From: Parus major
Taxonomy: Eukaryota > Chordata > Aves > Passeriformes > Paridae
Assembly (NCBI RefSeq): GCF_001522545.3
Contig: NC_031770.1
Span: 6,227,321-6,291,320, forward strand
DNA length: 64,000 nt
Direction of reading: 5' to 3'
Shown here: one piece after another, positions 48,901-61,207 of the stretch
Numbering within the stretch: the first letter of the stretch is position 1
Layout: each line of letters starts with the position of its first letter
Translations under genes and position numbers: made by a program
Notes under the pieces: generated by a model
The model's database searches: none
Told to the model about the DNA's origin: nothing
Seen by the model: the letters and a program-made list of their open reading frames with translations, nothing else

Positions 48901-51900
48901 CCTTAACCTTCTGCTATTACCCTTCTGCAGACTTCACTCAACTGAAACACAGTTTAATAACACAAGACTAGAGAAATGTATTTCCACTAAGGAAAGAACA
49001 AATATCAGATTCCAACTACGTCTTTCAGCTCATTATTTTCTAATACTTCATAAGAAGTTTTAAAGTACTATTGGTAATGCTGCCATTGTTAAAAGCCCAG
49101 ATTTCCCACCAATGAGATGACACAAATATTTACTCTTAAGTCTACATTCCACAAACTTGGCTGCATTTGAAAGGAATGATGAGTAACAAAATCCTCTGTT
49201 CTTCTGTTTGGAAGGTATCTATGTTTACAGAACACCATTCTTTAACTGTGAACCAAGCCTTTTGTGCTCTTTGACTAAAGATATGGAACTTATTCCATTT
49301 TTAAAAAAATCTTAAATTTAATTTCTCTCACCTCTGATTCAACCATCACTTGTGCATTCTCCACAGTAAGCTGGCTCTGAGAAAGGATGAGAGAAGCACA
49401 TCTGACATGAGTTTGCTCATCACCTGCTGTTTAAACAGCACTCACTGTCTAAGCCAGGCATTCCCTAGCTGGAAAGATTCCCAGGGCTCTGCAGACACTT
49501 GGAGAGTCCTGTAAACAGGAAGCACCAATCTGATGGCAACTGCCAAAATCAGCTGTTCATTCCTCTGATACAAGTCATATACATTTCGACTTCTGATAAA
49601 ACATTCTAGCTCAGCTTTGTTAAAGGCTGGGTTTTTTTTCCAATGCCTTGGTCCATTATAATTCTGGTGACAGTTTGACAAGATCACAAAGCAGGGCTCT
49701 AAGGAAGGCAAGGGAAGCATCCATGCCATCAGCAAGGACTCCATCAGCCCATTTTATCCTGGTGTTTTACAGTAAGAAATCCTGCACCACCCCACACATC
49801 CTATGCTACCAACTAGCACATCACCTATGAAAAGTCACAGCAAAAAAACCTATTTTGTATGAACCTACTGTTTGTATGAACCTACTTCACATAATGCACA
49901 TTTTTAACTGTTGCACTGTATTTGCTGGATGTAACTTGGTATTCCATCTGCAGAATTGCCAAGATCTCCAGAATTTCTCTACCAGCTGCTAACTCAATAC
50001 TAGGTCTCACACAACCAGCAAGATGCATCCAGATTTTGATGTTTTCCTCAATTGCTCTTCATTCACAGGACAGCTAAGCACAAACTAGATTTTATGTTTT
50101 CTAATCCAAGCATTTCACCTACACAAAAAACAAAGGTGGCTGTGACTTTTTTCCCTACATCAGCACTGCCCAGAGAATAAATTAGCAGATACATTCCTGC
50201 TGTCAGGGAGCAGAAGCTTGCAGTGGGAAGTTTCTGAAAATACAAGCCAGACCTGTCCTGAATCAAAACTAAGGAATTCCAAAGCATTTATATAAATGTT
50301 ATACAAATGTTTTCTCAAATTTTCTTTTCATGAAGGGCATTAATTTGATCCTGTCTCTCTCACTCATTCACTTTCTGCTGTTTTCCCAGGGCAATAACAA
50401 ATCACACTGATATCCTGGTACCTCTGTCTGTACAGCTCCTCTTTCTCTGCAATTGATAGTTCAGTTGTAACAATTTAATTTAATAGGCTTTTATCTCCAA
50501 CAGAAACATTTTCACATTTCCATTAAAGAACACAATGAATATATCACATAGGAGCCAGTTAATATCTAAATGAAAACATCTGTTATGCAAAATATGTTTG
50601 CATTAAACAGCAAAATGAGAATTGTGTTTTTTGCTAACCATTACCAAACAGAACAAAGAAAACCCAGACAACTCAAAGCAACTTAAAGAAGGCACCTTTA
50701 ACTAAAAAATTTTAAATTTGGGGCTTTTATCAGCCAGTCTCTATGAATTACTTCATCAGTAGCTTTCCATCTCATGTGTGTACAAGCCCTCATGTGAAAC
50801 TGCAGAAGGGTACATACAATTTGGGCTTGCTTTTAGTACTCTTGCCACAAACAGCACAATAAATTTGGAGAGTCTGGACTAAAAGATCCAACTTTCCTAA
50901 AGTTAGGCCACTTCCATACAACATCTGCAAAGCAGGCTACAAGATAGCAAAGCTATCATAAGCATCCTTTCTAAGCACTTCTTCTGGGTACACAAATTCC
51001 TAATTTTGTGCCACTATGCACTGAAATGAGTGATTAAATTAAAAAAGCTACATTTTTGCTGCTTGGATGAGAATCTTTTTGGGGAACACACAGTGTCCAG
51101 CACTCTTACTACACCTAGAAATGACTGCAGTACAGCAGCAGATTATCAAATGCAGTCTTCCAATGCAAAGGTGACTTCCCCTCAAACAATTAAATGTCAA
51201 AAGCAGAATCCAACATGGATTCAACACTATAAAAATAAACCAAGAAACTGCAATGCACTGCTTGCCAAGACCACGGGCATCAGTCCCTGGGACCCCAAAA
51301 AAAGCATGTATGTGTCCCTCTTCCAGTTCTAATTAAAGTATCAGAAAATGAGCTTTGGCAACACACTGTACAAGTGTGTATGTACATTGCCCATAATAAA
51401 TTTTGAAGATGAAAATTGTCTGTGGATTCTAAAGCTTGAAAATTTTAAGGGGTATGAAAACACTGCAAGTCAACATATATGCCACAAGCTTCACTGGAAT
51501 TTTTAAAAGGGCAAGATTTTATGGTTATTTTAAAAATTCACATTCATATTTTGCTTATGACTTGAGGAAAAAAACCAAGATCTATATTTACAAGAAATTG
51601 AAGACATATGGCACAATTCTCTTAAAGAAAAAATTGGTTTTTTAACAAAGTCCATTTCACTTTTTCAAGAAATTAATTTTATGATGCAAATAGCAAAGCA
51701 AAATCTGTCTTTTAATTTAATTAGAGCATGAAATGCTTTTGAGGTCTACTATTTTTAAAAGGGTTAATATGATGAATAATTTTTTACTAATGCTCCTCAC
51801 CCTCAATTCTAAAATATGCAGTTGTACACCACAGGCCATGATTCAGACAGGAAATTCTTTCTTCAAACCTCTCTGGGTATTCTATGACTCACATAACGAT

Positions 51901-52102
51901 TGAGATATTTCCAAGGGTTTTCCTTTAAATTTCCTAATATATTCTTCTGTAGTTTAACATTTTTCAGATGTAACACAACACTAAATCTGAAGCCAACTGC
52001 AACACAAGGCTTCAACAGAAATCACAAGCATAAGTATCTTTATTTAATAGAGTTGCTTGCATTTTCAATGACGTTGGGTGACATTTAGGGCTGTATACTC
52101 AC
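42979..52102 (-). other. TASP1 intron (9.1 kb)
   Basis: Bounded by donor 'gtgagt' (right) and acceptor 'tttgcccag' (left) in TASP1 orientation. AT-rich, CpG-poor sequence with a small 17-bp tandem duplication at 49854-49886. No named transposon fragments were recognised. Open frames of 60-105 codons on both strands, such as 48484-48798, resemble no known protein. Confidence 0.8.
49854..49886 (+). repeat. 17-bp tandem duplication
   Basis: Two identical copies of 'tttgtatgaacctact' separated by a single g. A recent small slippage event in a TASP1 intron. Confidence 0.9.
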
Positions 52103-52213
52103 CAATAAACTTGTTTTGCATAGTCTCTAGGAGAGCTTGGTGGGCATCCTCTGTTTGCAAAGCACATGAACATTCTCTGGCCAGTATGGTCCGGACAAGG
52201 TGCTCTCCACAGC
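52103..52213 (-). CDS. TASP1: TASP1 internal coding exon (fourth from the end)
   Basis: A 111-nt exon. The first two bases complete a glycine codon, then 36 codons read CGEHLVRTILARECSCALQT then EDAHQALLETMQNKFI, with one base carried to the next exon. Human taspase-1 has the same GCGEHLVRTILAREC run, as I recall it. This is the helical part of the beta subunit after the catalytic region. A cysteine replaces the histidine I recall in the human SHAL motif. The acceptor is 'cttaatatttctttag' and the donor 'gtgagtatac'. The exon bearing the autocleavage site (Asp-Thr, with the nucleophile threonine) must precede this one and was not found, so the gene runs beyond position 64000. Confidence 0.96.
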
Positions 52214-52253
52214 CTAAAGAAATATTAAGATTGGGAATAGTCAAAATAAAGAT

Positions 52254-52343
52254 ATCACTATGAAGAAATCCTGTCATTGATTTACATCATCACATTAATT
52301 TGGCTGTGATGATGCAAAATAATGACAATTTCTTCATAGTGAT
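52254..52343 (-). repeat. Near-perfect 39-bp hairpin upstream of TASP1 exon
   Basis: The left arm 52254-52294 (41 nt) and right arm 52305-52343 (39 nt) are reverse complements at 36 of 39 aligned positions, with one 2-nt bulge. They surround a 10-nt loop. The outer 16 bp ('atcactatgaagaaat') and the inner 10 bp ('catcatcaca') are perfect. In the TASP1 transcript the hairpin ends 40 nt before the acceptor of the exon at 52103-52213, just above the likely branch-point region. Its size resembles a microRNA precursor and also a small palindromic DNA-transposon relic. I recognise no known family, and no clear TA target duplication flanks it. Confidence 0.85.
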
Positions 52344-53543
52344 GCATATGACAGGTTTCTGCCACATATTTTTATTTTGTAAAAATGTTGACACAGAGTC
52401 ACTAAAATTCAAATAAGTCAGTGGTTTTGTCACAACTTTCCTGAAATTTCAACTGCACAGAGTCATAAACCAAACAAAAGTACAGAAAGAAAAAACAGTG
52501 ACAGTGTCTCTGACTTGGCATCTCTATCCAGATACAATCCTCTTACTAATCATTCTCCTGGGAATGATCCTTGCATGCAACTCTGAATTCAGACTGGGAA
52601 CTTCAGTGACACAGTAACTCCTTTTGCATGACAGAATCTTCTACTTAGTCCATCTGATTCAGCCTTTTTGCAACAAAGGAATACATTAATTCACTCATGC
52701 TTTTTTTGCAAAAGTGCCTGGTCATTGGACTCCTAATACAAATTCCTGTAATTTTTAAAGGTTTGTCCTTAAGAAACTAAAAAGCTTCTGCAAACAACCA
52801 CTTATTGCCTCAGTGCTTTCTGCACCTATCCTCTGAAACCTATTTTTGGTGAAGACTAGCAGGTCATAGCTGCTACTCTTTTTCTGTAAGAACACTTTCA
52901 CACCTGCTGTTTTTTCTCCTACACCCTTTTCCCTTCCTGTACTGTACTTTGGCACATACAGCTGCAGTCAAATGACACCATTCATGTGTACTGGACCAAC
53001 TGGGCTTTGCTGGACAGGAAAACTCGCTGCTGATACCCTCTCCACATAGACCAAAGTCACTATTTGTACCTCCTGTTTTGACATTTTCCTCAATGGCAGG
53101 GAAGCAAAGCAGCCAGAAGAGGTTTAACCAAGAGCCAGGTGAACTCTATTATCCAGTTAGGAAAGAAGAAAACATAACTAATGTAGAGTTGTAACATAAC
53201 AATGATCTCAAACTATCTAAATGTGACTACATTTTGATCAAATTTGTAAGTTATCAGGGCCTAAAACTGCATTAGACACCACAATATACAGAGAGAAGTC
53301 AGATATAGTCTGTTCATAATTAAATAGAAATATTTCTAGCATATTTCTCATTAAATACAACAAGATGATGGAACATACACTGGAACCATAAAAAAAAAAT
53401 CTGCTATAATCCAGTTGGACTTTTAAGCTCAGGTACAGAACTACATAAATACACCTAACACAGCCTCCAGAAACAAATTTATGGCTGGAAACAATCTAGT
53501 TGCTTCCAAGTGGCAGGGAGCTGGAGCTGGTTAGACATCAGAC

Positions 53544-53648
53544 CTAGGCTGGCTTCAGACAAAGACAGTTCAGTCTCCAAGGGTAGCAAGCACTTGACTG
53601 GAAGAACTAACAAGCCCAGAACAGAGACACTGGCTGAAGCCAGCCTAG
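53544..53648. repeat. Inverted repeat with perfect 15-bp arms
   Basis: CTAGGCTGGCTTCAG at 53544-53558 and its exact reverse complement at 53634-53648 enclose 75 nt. It could be the remnant of a short terminal-inverted-repeat element. No matching target duplication is evident next to the arms. Confidence 0.8.
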
Positions 53649-56427
53649 ATGTGGCATAAAGAAAAATTTAATAATTAAACCCAAGCTAAAGTGGCTCCAG
53701 CACAGCCTGCTGAGTCTCATTGCTGTGCATATGCTGAGTTTAGACCATTGACTGGTTTGGGTACAACATGGCACAAACACATTGGTAGGTCTGGCACTGT
53801 GTATTGCAGCTACTCACTGACTGATTTTCTAGTTCTTCTCACCATTTTAAACCCTAATTAACGTGGCAGCCTACTCAAAAAACCTCCCTCTCTGGCTACC
53901 TGTCACACAATTATACCCTTCCCCTTAAATGCACAGTGAGTTTCCACTGTTCTTCAAAGATTGCTAATACACAAGGAAAAAAAAAATACCCCCCTCATTT
54001 TCAAGATTTACAACCCCCAACAAACCAAAAAACCACCCTCTGGAGTAGTATGGATGCATTAGATGTCAGAGAATCAGCCCAGAGACCAGACTGCTGAAAA
54101 ATTGTGTACACATGTCCCAAAATCCTCCTATGTTCAATCATCAAAAAAATACCTTGGTCTTCAGTTATGTGTCCCTGCTAATGGGCAGTGTCTCCTGATT
54201 AATACAATTCAGCTAAAGGGAGCTGTTTGAAGTGGGACACTTTGGCATTGAATCTATATACAATTGGCACAACAGGAAGACAAAAAATTCTTTGTATAGC
54301 AAACAGATTGAGTAAAAACCAGTTACAAATTTAGAGGAAAATGAAAGAGCCAAAATACTACAACAGTTACACAGCCAAGGGAAGTTCTTGAGAGCACAAA
54401 GGAAACAGTGTTTTCATTGAGATTGTCAAGCTCTCAAGTTAATGAGGGAAGTGTCCTGGTTAGGAGATAATCTTCAAGAGGCTTTTGCAATAGAGCAACC
54501 TCAGCAGCTGCTTACAGGAGGGTCTGTCCATTCACTTGCTTCATTACACCCACACCCAGAAGCTTCTGTCCACAGTAGAACTGTGAGTTACCTACTATTT
54601 ATTCCAAAGTGATGGATGAAGAACATGAAAAAAATCCCACAAGATGCATTTTACCCACCGATCACAACATGGACATCACTTTTTTTAAGCTAAGAAACCT
54701 CAATCTCTATGAAGTTTTGCTGTAAAGAACAAAACTGAGCAGGCATATGCTCCAGTAAAAACTGAGAAAGATGGTTTTCTTGAAAAAATCTGTTAGTACC
54801 TTTAAAATATAGCATGTAATACCTTTAAATATAACTATATGAATAAGAAGCAGGGGACTTAGAATAGGAATCAAACAAATGAGACACAGAAATCAGAGTG
54901 AGCCTATGCATCTCCAGTACATCTAGTAATAAAACCAGATGTTACTCCTTCACAATTTTCAAGTATTTCCTAAATTGGCATCAAAAAAACAATGGCCATT
55001 TTTTAGCATGACGTACAATGTTATTTCCCCCCCAAGAGAATGACTTTATTGAAGAGTTCCCATAACATCAAGTCTGCTCCAAAAAAAAATCAGAGAGAGA
55101 AAACTTAATATGGGTTAAGAACAGCTGCAGCCCACAGATGTGATCCAGGATCAACCACAAGGAAAGCAGCTTTGCAATTCTACTAACACATCACACATCT
55201 CTACATCCCCACAGACAAAGTCATTTTTTTTGTCATACTTATGTCAACCTATAAGGCAGCAAACTTACAGACTGCTGCTGGCAGTGTATGTAAAAATCTT
55301 TCATCACATCAGTTGCAGGCAGTCTGCAGGGACAGATAACTAAGCAAAACAATTCCCCTATTTGGAAAAGAAAAATTTGTTACTGTAGTTTTTGATGTAG
55401 GAACATCTATTTTTGAAGAAGAAGAAAACAAAACAAAAAAAAACAACAACTAAGCAGTGTTTCACATACTTTGACCAGATACAGGCTGAGGAGTTACACT
55501 TTCTATTATCTCAAGTCAAAACCAAACTCCTTGCAGGTTTAGCAGATCTATACATCTGTATAGCCTCTAACTGGGGATACACTGTAGATAATAAAAGCAC
55601 TAGGCACAAAATGAATATATACATTACTACAGCAATCAAAACTGATTTATAACTTACAATATAAAGTTGTGGGTTCAAATTTATAGTTCCAGTCGCTTTA
55701 GTCTAACCACCAGCATTAGCCAACTTCCAAAGAAGTTGTATTAACATGATTCAAGACAGCAACTCCAGTGAAAGCTACTTAAACACATTTCTAAATCATG
55801 TACACAAGTTGATGAAAATGCAAATCTGGTTCATTTGCTTAACTATCTCACATTATACTACATTTAACTGCAAGTCTTAATACATTTGGCATTTCTTTCA
55901 CTGAATAGTACTACAACCAAACCAAGAGGGACTCCCACTAAGAATTTTTCAATTCTACATTAAAGTCTCAAATACATTTGTTTTAGTAACTTTCCTGTAA
56001 ACAGAGTTTAAATCATTTTATTATTCTTTCCCAGTCATGATGATGACTTCTTCAGTAACCTGAAGCTCATTATATTTTAGAGATGAGTATTTTGCAATGA
56101 CAGACAAATGCTTCCCTAAGACTTCACACATGAGTGACTCAAATGGAGATGACTAGCTGGAAAAATTTACTGGGTTAAATTAGTGCTTCACACTGAAATA
56201 ACTGTTTCATATAGTAAACAAATTATTTTCTTAACACAGTAATATTTTGCAAACACCATGATGCTTGCTTGTAACTCCACCACTGGCAAAAATACTACTG
56301 TTGGAACTGCTGCTGTCCATGTTTGCAGGGCTAAGTACAATTAACTGCTTTCCTCCAGGATTGTTACTGGCAAAGGAAAAAAAGCTTCTACAGAAAACAA
56401 ATAGTTTACAGACACTATTTTGATAAA

Positions 56428-56640
56428 TCATGCCTGACAAGTTTGGTGACCTTCCACAATGAGGTAACAGCATTAGAGAGTAAGGGAAGAGCAACTTCCA
56501 TCCCTGGAAGTGTTCACAGCCAGGCTGGATGGGGCTTTAAGCAACCTGTTCTAGTAGAAGGTGCTCCTGCCCATGGCAGAGTCTTGGAACAGGATGATCA
56601 TTAAGGTCCCTCCCAACCTAAACCACTCTAAGATCCTGCA
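56428..56640 (+). mobile_element. CR1 LINE with internal deletion
   Basis: The left part (56428-56495) translates to CLTSLVTFHNEVTALESKGR, which matches a CR1 reverse-transcriptase segment. The right part ('tccatccctggaagtgttca', 'gccaggctggatggggcttt', 'ccctcccaacctaaaccact') is the CR1 3' UTR. The ORF2 sequence that should lie between is missing, so this copy suffered an internal deletion or was assembled by template jumping. Sense orientation, non-functional. Confidence 0.85.
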
Positions 56641-57248
56641 AAAATTAAACAGCAACATACATACAGATATTTTGATGCAAGTTTCTAGCCTCCTAGATTG
56701 AGAGGAAAGACTATACAGATTCCTAAAGGCTCCAGGGATATATGACAAGAGATTTTTATGACAAGGGAAGGAAAGAAGAAGGAGGCTTAATAGCCACAAC
56801 ACCTTTATTTTGTAAATGAACTACAAACCCAAACAAAACTCTAAAAGATCCCAGAAAACCTGTCTTCAACCAGAAGTTTCTACTCCCGCCTGAAAATTAT
56901 TTGAAGATCATATACAAAATCACTTGAGGATCCTACAGAAACATCAACACCGACCTTCAGAGACACATATCTTGGATCATGCCACAATACAGTTTTTAAT
57001 GCAGTTTTTCTTTCAACATGCCAGGCAGGCCAACAGTGAAATACAATTTCCCTTTTCTGTGGGTATTGAAATGTGTAATTTCTGATAATAATACAATTTT
57101 ACCTCCTATTCAAATATTCCTCATTGATTACTACAAGAACTGCACAAGAACAGTCTGGGAATCTATGTGGGGTTTTTTTTTATATTCTTTTTCTGCTGTT
57201 ATCCTACAATAATTTAGCTGTTCTGAATGTACCAGTAGGCCCCTCCAG

Positions 57249-57302
57249 TTACTATTTCAGTAATTACTTATTTCAGTTACTTATTTCAGTAATTTCAGTA
57301 TT
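57249..57302 (+). repeat. Imperfect short tandem repeat
   Basis: Successive copies of 'ttacttatttcag' and 'taatttcag' give a degenerate 9-13-bp tandem array within the TASP1 intron. Confidence 0.75.
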
Positions 57303-57770
57303 TCTAGCAGCAGTAATTTGCTAGTTAGCCTATACACAACTTCCATAACAACCAAGTTACTGGGGGTGGGGATATGATGTTTTTGTTTTCATTTTTTAAG
57401 GTGGTTAACATCTTCAACTTTAAGCTATTATATTAGATACTGTCTTACACTGCATACAATTCTGAAAAAAATGAAAGAAATCTGAGCTGTAATTTTTAAA
57501 TGTTAATCTTTCTGTACTAAATGGTAACTAACACTCATTTCACAGGTTACACAAAACTTAACTGGCTACAGACTTGGCTCTTTCATTTGAGCTTCATGCA
57601 AGAAACTAAGGATTAAATCACTGGATTTTTTTCCTCAGCATAGTGACTTCTCTAGAAGATTTCTAATTCTTGAAATAACCACAACAAGAGGAGAAAGAGC
57701 CCAGCACAATATAAGCTGAACATCCCATACAATGTGTGCTCTGCATCTTATAATGTTCCTCCGATGGAAG

Positions 57771-58091
57771 CAAGATGGCAAACGAAAGGAAGGCCTTGTG
57801 CAAAGCGAGGGCCTCCGAGCAGCGTGTCAGAGAGAAATTGTTTTTCTGCTTCTTTTGATGGGAGATGCTTTCAAGTCAGGAAATTAGAAACAGGTGTGCC
57901 AGAGGGCACACACACATCCATGCACCACACTGAAAAACACGCGTTTTCAATTTTCAGACATGAAAGAGGCTCCTGTTGAATGGAAGGAGAAATGAAAATC
58001 GAGTTTGCTTTCTGCGAGCCACAAGCAGAGAGCTTATGGAGCTTTGACAGGCTGCAGGAGCCCAGCTAGCTCTGAAACACACAGTACCTCG
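57771..58091. promoter_or_regulatory. CpG-dense intronic patch, candidate conserved element
   Basis: Ten CpGs occur in about 320 bp, whereas the surrounding intron has almost none for kilobases. The sequence is free of recognisable repeats and is not an exon that I can support, since there is no long frame with splice sites. It contains 'aaaacacgcgttttcaattt', a CpG-centred near-palindrome. Retained CpGs in an AT-rich intron suggest selection or an unmethylated regulatory element. This is inference only. Confidence 0.35.
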
Positions 58092-60499
58092 ACACAAAGT
58101 GTTGGAACTTGTTTTAAAGGAGTACAGAATGGAAACTTGCATTACTCACATACAGTCAAGAATGGAAAAATTAATCTAGTTTACTCTGCTGCCAAAGTAT
58201 GACTCTTCGCTTTTCAGAAGCTAAAGACAGAAGTTACAGGTGATCTGTATTTTATCATCTATTCTTACACAGCGCAGTCTGAACCTGGCCCTGTTGTTCC
58301 TGTCCTGTTAAGCTTTGATGTTCTTTTCAGTTCAGCAGTAGTCCCTAAAGTGTCAGTTAACAAGTTAAAGAACTACTATTTCTGCATTATTTCCTGGATA
58401 ACTTCTAGTTATGCCTAATGGAAACACAGTGAAACCTGTATTTCAGTAAGCTCTGCTCGTCATTTCCAGCATCCCTAGAAAAAGCTGACTAAAAGCTTGC
58501 AAGGCAGTGATTTTAAAAAACAAACTACAGTACAATAAAAATATTTAGTTAGCAAGACACTGATGCAGGTAGTTACATATTGAAAAAAATTTTAATGTAT
58601 AATTCTCAGAAGACAAAATGCTGCAGTCTGCCAGAATGCACTACGGTGTTAAATTAAAGTTACATAATTTTTAGCTTTTTTTACTCCTATCAGCTGCCAT
58701 ATCTTGTCTTCATACTAGCAGGGGAAACTTTTTAATTACTGACCTACTGCCAGAAAAAACACCTACAAACAAAGTCCAGTCCAATTCCTAAAGCATTGAT
58801 CCTAGAGGGCTCAGTGGAGCACATTCCTGCTGCAGACAGAATATTCTTAGATGATTTACCTACTAAGAAAATGCAATGGAAATTTTCCAAAGGTTGAAAC
58901 TTCAGTAAATTTGGGCAGGTTTCAAAGGTAACAAAAGACAAATTCAACATGCAGACAAACTTGTGTCTACAGTATCTTCTCTAAGGAAAAGTAAGAAAAC
59001 ACTTATGTCTCTAAGATTTTAATATGGGAAAAATGAACTAAAATTACTCTAAAGAACAACTCGTTCAGCTTTTTTACAATTTTACAGGTTAAAAACAAAA
59101 AAGTTAGAGAGATACAATGCCAAATGAATGAATCCTTAAGTTCTAAACAGTAGTAAATGGCAGATAATTTCTTTTAAAAGCTTCTTGTTTGAGTTACTAT
59201 GAACAAACAGAATTTCAGATGTACCTCCAAGAGAGGTTAGAATGAAGAAAAAATGTAGGTCCCTTAAAGAGGATGTACTTCTTACATTCCTCATTACATT
59301 TAATACATTTTGAAAGATTAATTTCAGTTAAGGTGTAAAGAAAGAAGCCAACTCTTTTCCCCAGGCCCTCCTCAGAAGCCTTGCTGCTACTGATCTCTGT
59401 AAAAACACCATACCTCTCCAAACTACATCACCTTACAAAGCTTACAGGGAAGGAAGCAAGACAGTAACTTCTGTGTTTGCTAACTAAAGGTATAAAACCA
59501 CTCACTCCCAATCCCAGAAAAGTGCTAAGGCACAGGAAGGGAGCTCAGCCAGCCCCATCATCTCCACTTTCTATCCTTGCCCCTGCTTCAAGCCACTTGG
59601 GCAAGGCACAGCAGCAGGGACAGGACTAAGGGTGCAGAGCAGGAGCTGGGGATGCTGGCCCTGCTACAAAGCACTGCTGTGTGAGCACTGGGCCTCCTGC
59701 AGGAGGCTACAACCTCCACAAGCCTCTGCACCTTTAAGTCTAATAAATATTATAGCATCAAGTCCAATTAAAATTTTGAGAGGCAATAAGCACTCTGATT
59801 ATTGTATCCATCCAGTTCTGCTCCCCAACGAGCCTTCCAAAGGCAATTCAAACAACCACTCTGATCATGCTGAGGACAAACCCCTCAGCTCTGAACACTG
59901 CAATATAATTAATACTGTGTTAATTGACCACTTCATAATGCTACCATTCCCAAATCAGCTCTGCCTAAGGCTTCCTCCCTCTTCTTCCAAGCTTGTGGTG
60001 CTGCTGAGTTAGTTCACACACCACATGCTACAGCACTGAAGCCTCTCAACTCCATCTGTACTCAAAGGCTGAATGAAGTCTCGACAGAAACATTCACTCC
60101 ACAGGTAAATACTGATCTGTCTGGAGACAGACCTCCTCTTCCTCCACCCTACCCTCTGCTTCACAGTAACAATGGCATACCTCTCCTCCATATGCAGCTG
60201 CTTCATCTGTGATGCATTAAATTACCTCTTATTCCCCAAATCTTACAGGGCCAGACTGATTTTGAGAGATAATACATATGCCTACAAAGAGATTAATTGT
60301 ATCATAGTATCTATCTCACAGAGTAGCTCAAACATTCTGTACAGGATACAAGATTTACATGTGGAATTCCTCTGGGTATTGGGAGCGTGGACTCAGAAGG
60401 ACAAGCCAGACAGACAATGCTGCACTTGTGCATTATATAAAGGCTAATAACACATACAAGTTTGAAGCAAGATTTATAATCACACTATAAATGTAATTA

Positions 60500-60663
60500 A
60501 CTGGCACAGGTTTCCCAGAGAAGCTGTGGATGCCCCATCTCTGGAACTGTTTGAGGCCAGGCTGGATGGAGCTTTGAGCAACCTGGTCTAGGAGAAGGTA
60601 TCCCTGTCCAGGGTCTCCATCCATCAAGATCCTTCCAACCCAAAGCATTCCATTATTCTACAA
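60500..60663 (+). mobile_element. CR1 LINE 3'-end fragment
   Basis: Sense CR1 tail: 'ggtttcccagagaagctgtg', 'gatgccccatctctggaact', 'gaggccaggctggatggagc', 'tttgagcaacctggtctagg' and 'ccttccaacccaaagcattc', ending near 'attattctaca'. About 160 bp, 5'-truncated. Confidence 0.93.
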
Positions 60664-61139
60664 AACAGCACTGGCCAGGTATTCACTAACCAGATCCTAA
60701 CACAGCCACCACTACCCTCAACAAAAAGTAATCACAAAACTGAACTTATGCATTACAAGTCAATCTATTTGCATTAAAGCTTCCCTGAAAAGTATTTACT
60801 CTGTAGATTTTCACATCACTGTGGTTTGCTTGCAAAAGGAGTTTTCAAGTAGGAATCTGCAAGTCAGTGGCTTCCATAAGCAGACCAAAATGCTGGCTGA
60901 GGGCATAGCTCAACAAACAATTTAACAACCACAGCCTATCTCTGCACAGGTGTCATTCCTATTTCATTCTATTCCAACATTATCCATTCCATATTTCCTG
61001 CAAAAGCACCCATAAGATACACAATGAACTGGAAGCAATGACAGATGTGAACGCATGATTTGAGCAGGAAAAGGTGGGGCAAGGAAAAGTGAATATATTA
61101 ATTCTCCTATTGACATTGATTTCAAAAACAAGAGAAACC

Positions 61140-61207
61140 TCTTTGAGCAGGGGCCTGGACTAGACCTCCAGAGGTTCCTTTCAAACTAAACAATTCTGTG
61201 ATTCTTC
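61140..61207 (+). mobile_element. CR1 LINE 3'-terminal fragment
   Basis: Only the final 70 bp of a CR1 copy: 'gggcctggactagacctcca', then 'gaggttcctttcaaactaaa' and the terminal 'caattctgtgattct' octamer-type end. A strongly 5'-truncated insertion. Confidence 0.85.

Noticed and set aside
52065..52277. 70-codon minus-strand ORF taken as a complete protein
   Set aside because: Only 52103-52213 is exon. The residues before GCGEHL and after NKFI are translated intron beyond the AG and GT splice sites.
57734..57979. 81-codon plus-strand ORF over the CpG-dense patch
   Set aside because: No recognisable protein or exon signals. The CpG density is better treated as a possible regulatory feature.
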